From Thamnaconus septentrionalis (lineage: Eukaryota; Chordata; Actinopteri; Tetraodontiformes; Monacanthidae), in NCBI GenBank assembly GCA_009823395.1, contig CM020509.1:13796001-13860000 (forward strand): a DNA stretch of 64,000 bases, given 5' to 3'. The position numbers were made by a program, and so were the translations under genes. A model generated the notes under the pieces. The model had not been told where the DNA came from. It was given only the letters and a program-made list of their open reading frames with translations, and did no database searches. Positions within the stretch are counted from its first letter, which is position 1, and every line of letters begins with the position of its first letter. Shown here one piece after another: positions 63,334 through 64,000 of the stretch.

Positions 63334-63826
63334 CATGGATGTATTATAAGAAGTGGATACCGGACTAGCAATATGGCGGGGTGACGATTTTTCCCAGTGG
63401 CCACTTGAGGTACTGCAGCAAAAAAAATCCCATGGGCCCAAAACGCATTTTTCCTATAGACCGCAATACAAAAATGAACACCTTTAAAACTGCTGACGGG
63501 ACGACTGTGACCTGAAACATGATTCATAGAAAATCTTTCTATTTTGGGTTTTTCAGTTATGGTCTTTTAGTCATTTTCAAAAAATGATAAAGGCCAGAAA
63601 ATCATAACAAAAAGTGTTTATTCCCTGCGTGACGTCACAACGTCGTACATGCTGTGTCTGAACTCTTTCTGATTGGCTGCGTCCTGACATGTCTGCGAGC
63701 GACGTTCTCCAGGATCGTTCTGATTGGCCAAATAGATCATGTGAGTTTCAGAGGCATGATGGGAAGTGACAATACTGGGCATTGCTCTATGGGCCCATTA
63801 ACACAGAAGTCAAATTTTTTTTCACC
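63334..63826 (+). mobile_element. 'ggatgtattataag' short interspersed element, copy 3, longest
   Basis: Starts catggatgtattataagaag, ends aagtcaaattttttttcacc. Holds the blocks seen in both other copies: ataccggactagcaatatgg, tttttcccagtggcc, gcgtgacgtcacaac, tctgattggccaaatag and gaggcatgatggga. It contains a CRE-like TGACGTCA and a CCAAT-like word. No coding capacity; class unknown. Confidence 0.75.
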
Positions 63827-63917
63827 GTGTGTGTGTGTGTGTGTTCTAGTAATCTCTTTGCCAGAAGTGGGCGCTGGGAATCTAGGTGTGATCTCAATGC
63901 TTGGTGAAAGATGACCT

Positions 63918-63918
<1 letters not shown>

Positions 63919-63962
<44 letters not shown>
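63919..63962. repeat. (CA)n microsatellite
   Basis: About 22 CA units; a (GT)n of ~9 units lies upstream at 63826-63843. Confidence 0.9.
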
Positions 63963-63966
<4 letters not shown>

Positions 63967-64000
63967 TCAGCTCCTGTGTTTGCGCAGCGGAGACCTCCAG

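Noticed and set aside
12415..64000. CRISPR arrays, operons or other prokaryotic systems
   Set aside because: The DNA is vertebrate; the only regular repeats are microsatellites and transposon copies.

Overview
The window looks like nuclear DNA of a ray-finned (teleost) fish. Two vertebrate genes with small exons, canonical GT-AG introns and conserved exon phases occupy the first 17 kb. The remaining ~47 kb is rich in (CA)n microsatellites, short non-autonomous DNA transposons and repeat families common in fish, with no convincing further exon. Nothing bacterial, viral or plasmid-like was seen.

Region 1 (1-3,540): the 3' nine exons of a plus-strand gene, open at the left edge of the window. 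The spliced product (558 residues visible) resembles the C-terminal alpha-helical, Nse5-like part of SIMC1 (SUMO-interacting motifs-containing protein 1), which partners SLF2 to recruit SMC5/6. The human C-terminus of SLF2 as I remember it does not match, so SIMC1 is preferred.

Region 2 (about 4,250-17,115): CNOT6, the CCR4-type deadenylase of the CCR4-NOT complex. Eleven coding exons give a complete 558-residue protein with N-terminal leucine-rich repeats, a full set of EEP-nuclease active-site residues and a long 3' UTR. Human SIMC1 and CNOT6 both lie on 5q35, so the pair agrees with old synteny. Two related hAT-like MITEs sit in two CNOT6 introns.

Region 3 (17.1-64 kb): a gene desert. It holds three copies of a 16-bp-TIR MITE family, one fold-back hAT-like MITE with an 8-bp target duplication, three copies of a 'mobile mammalian-style' short interspersed element (one nested inside another fish repeat), a decayed non-LTR retrotransposon reverse-transcriptase fragment, two arrays of a 'gagaataaagtc' repeat, and many long dinucleotide runs. 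Several unique, homeodomain-site-rich stretches (best at 55.8-56.3 kb) look like candidate conserved non-coding elements, but this rests on composition only. I found no evidence of a previously undescribed biological system; the findings below are modest and checkable.
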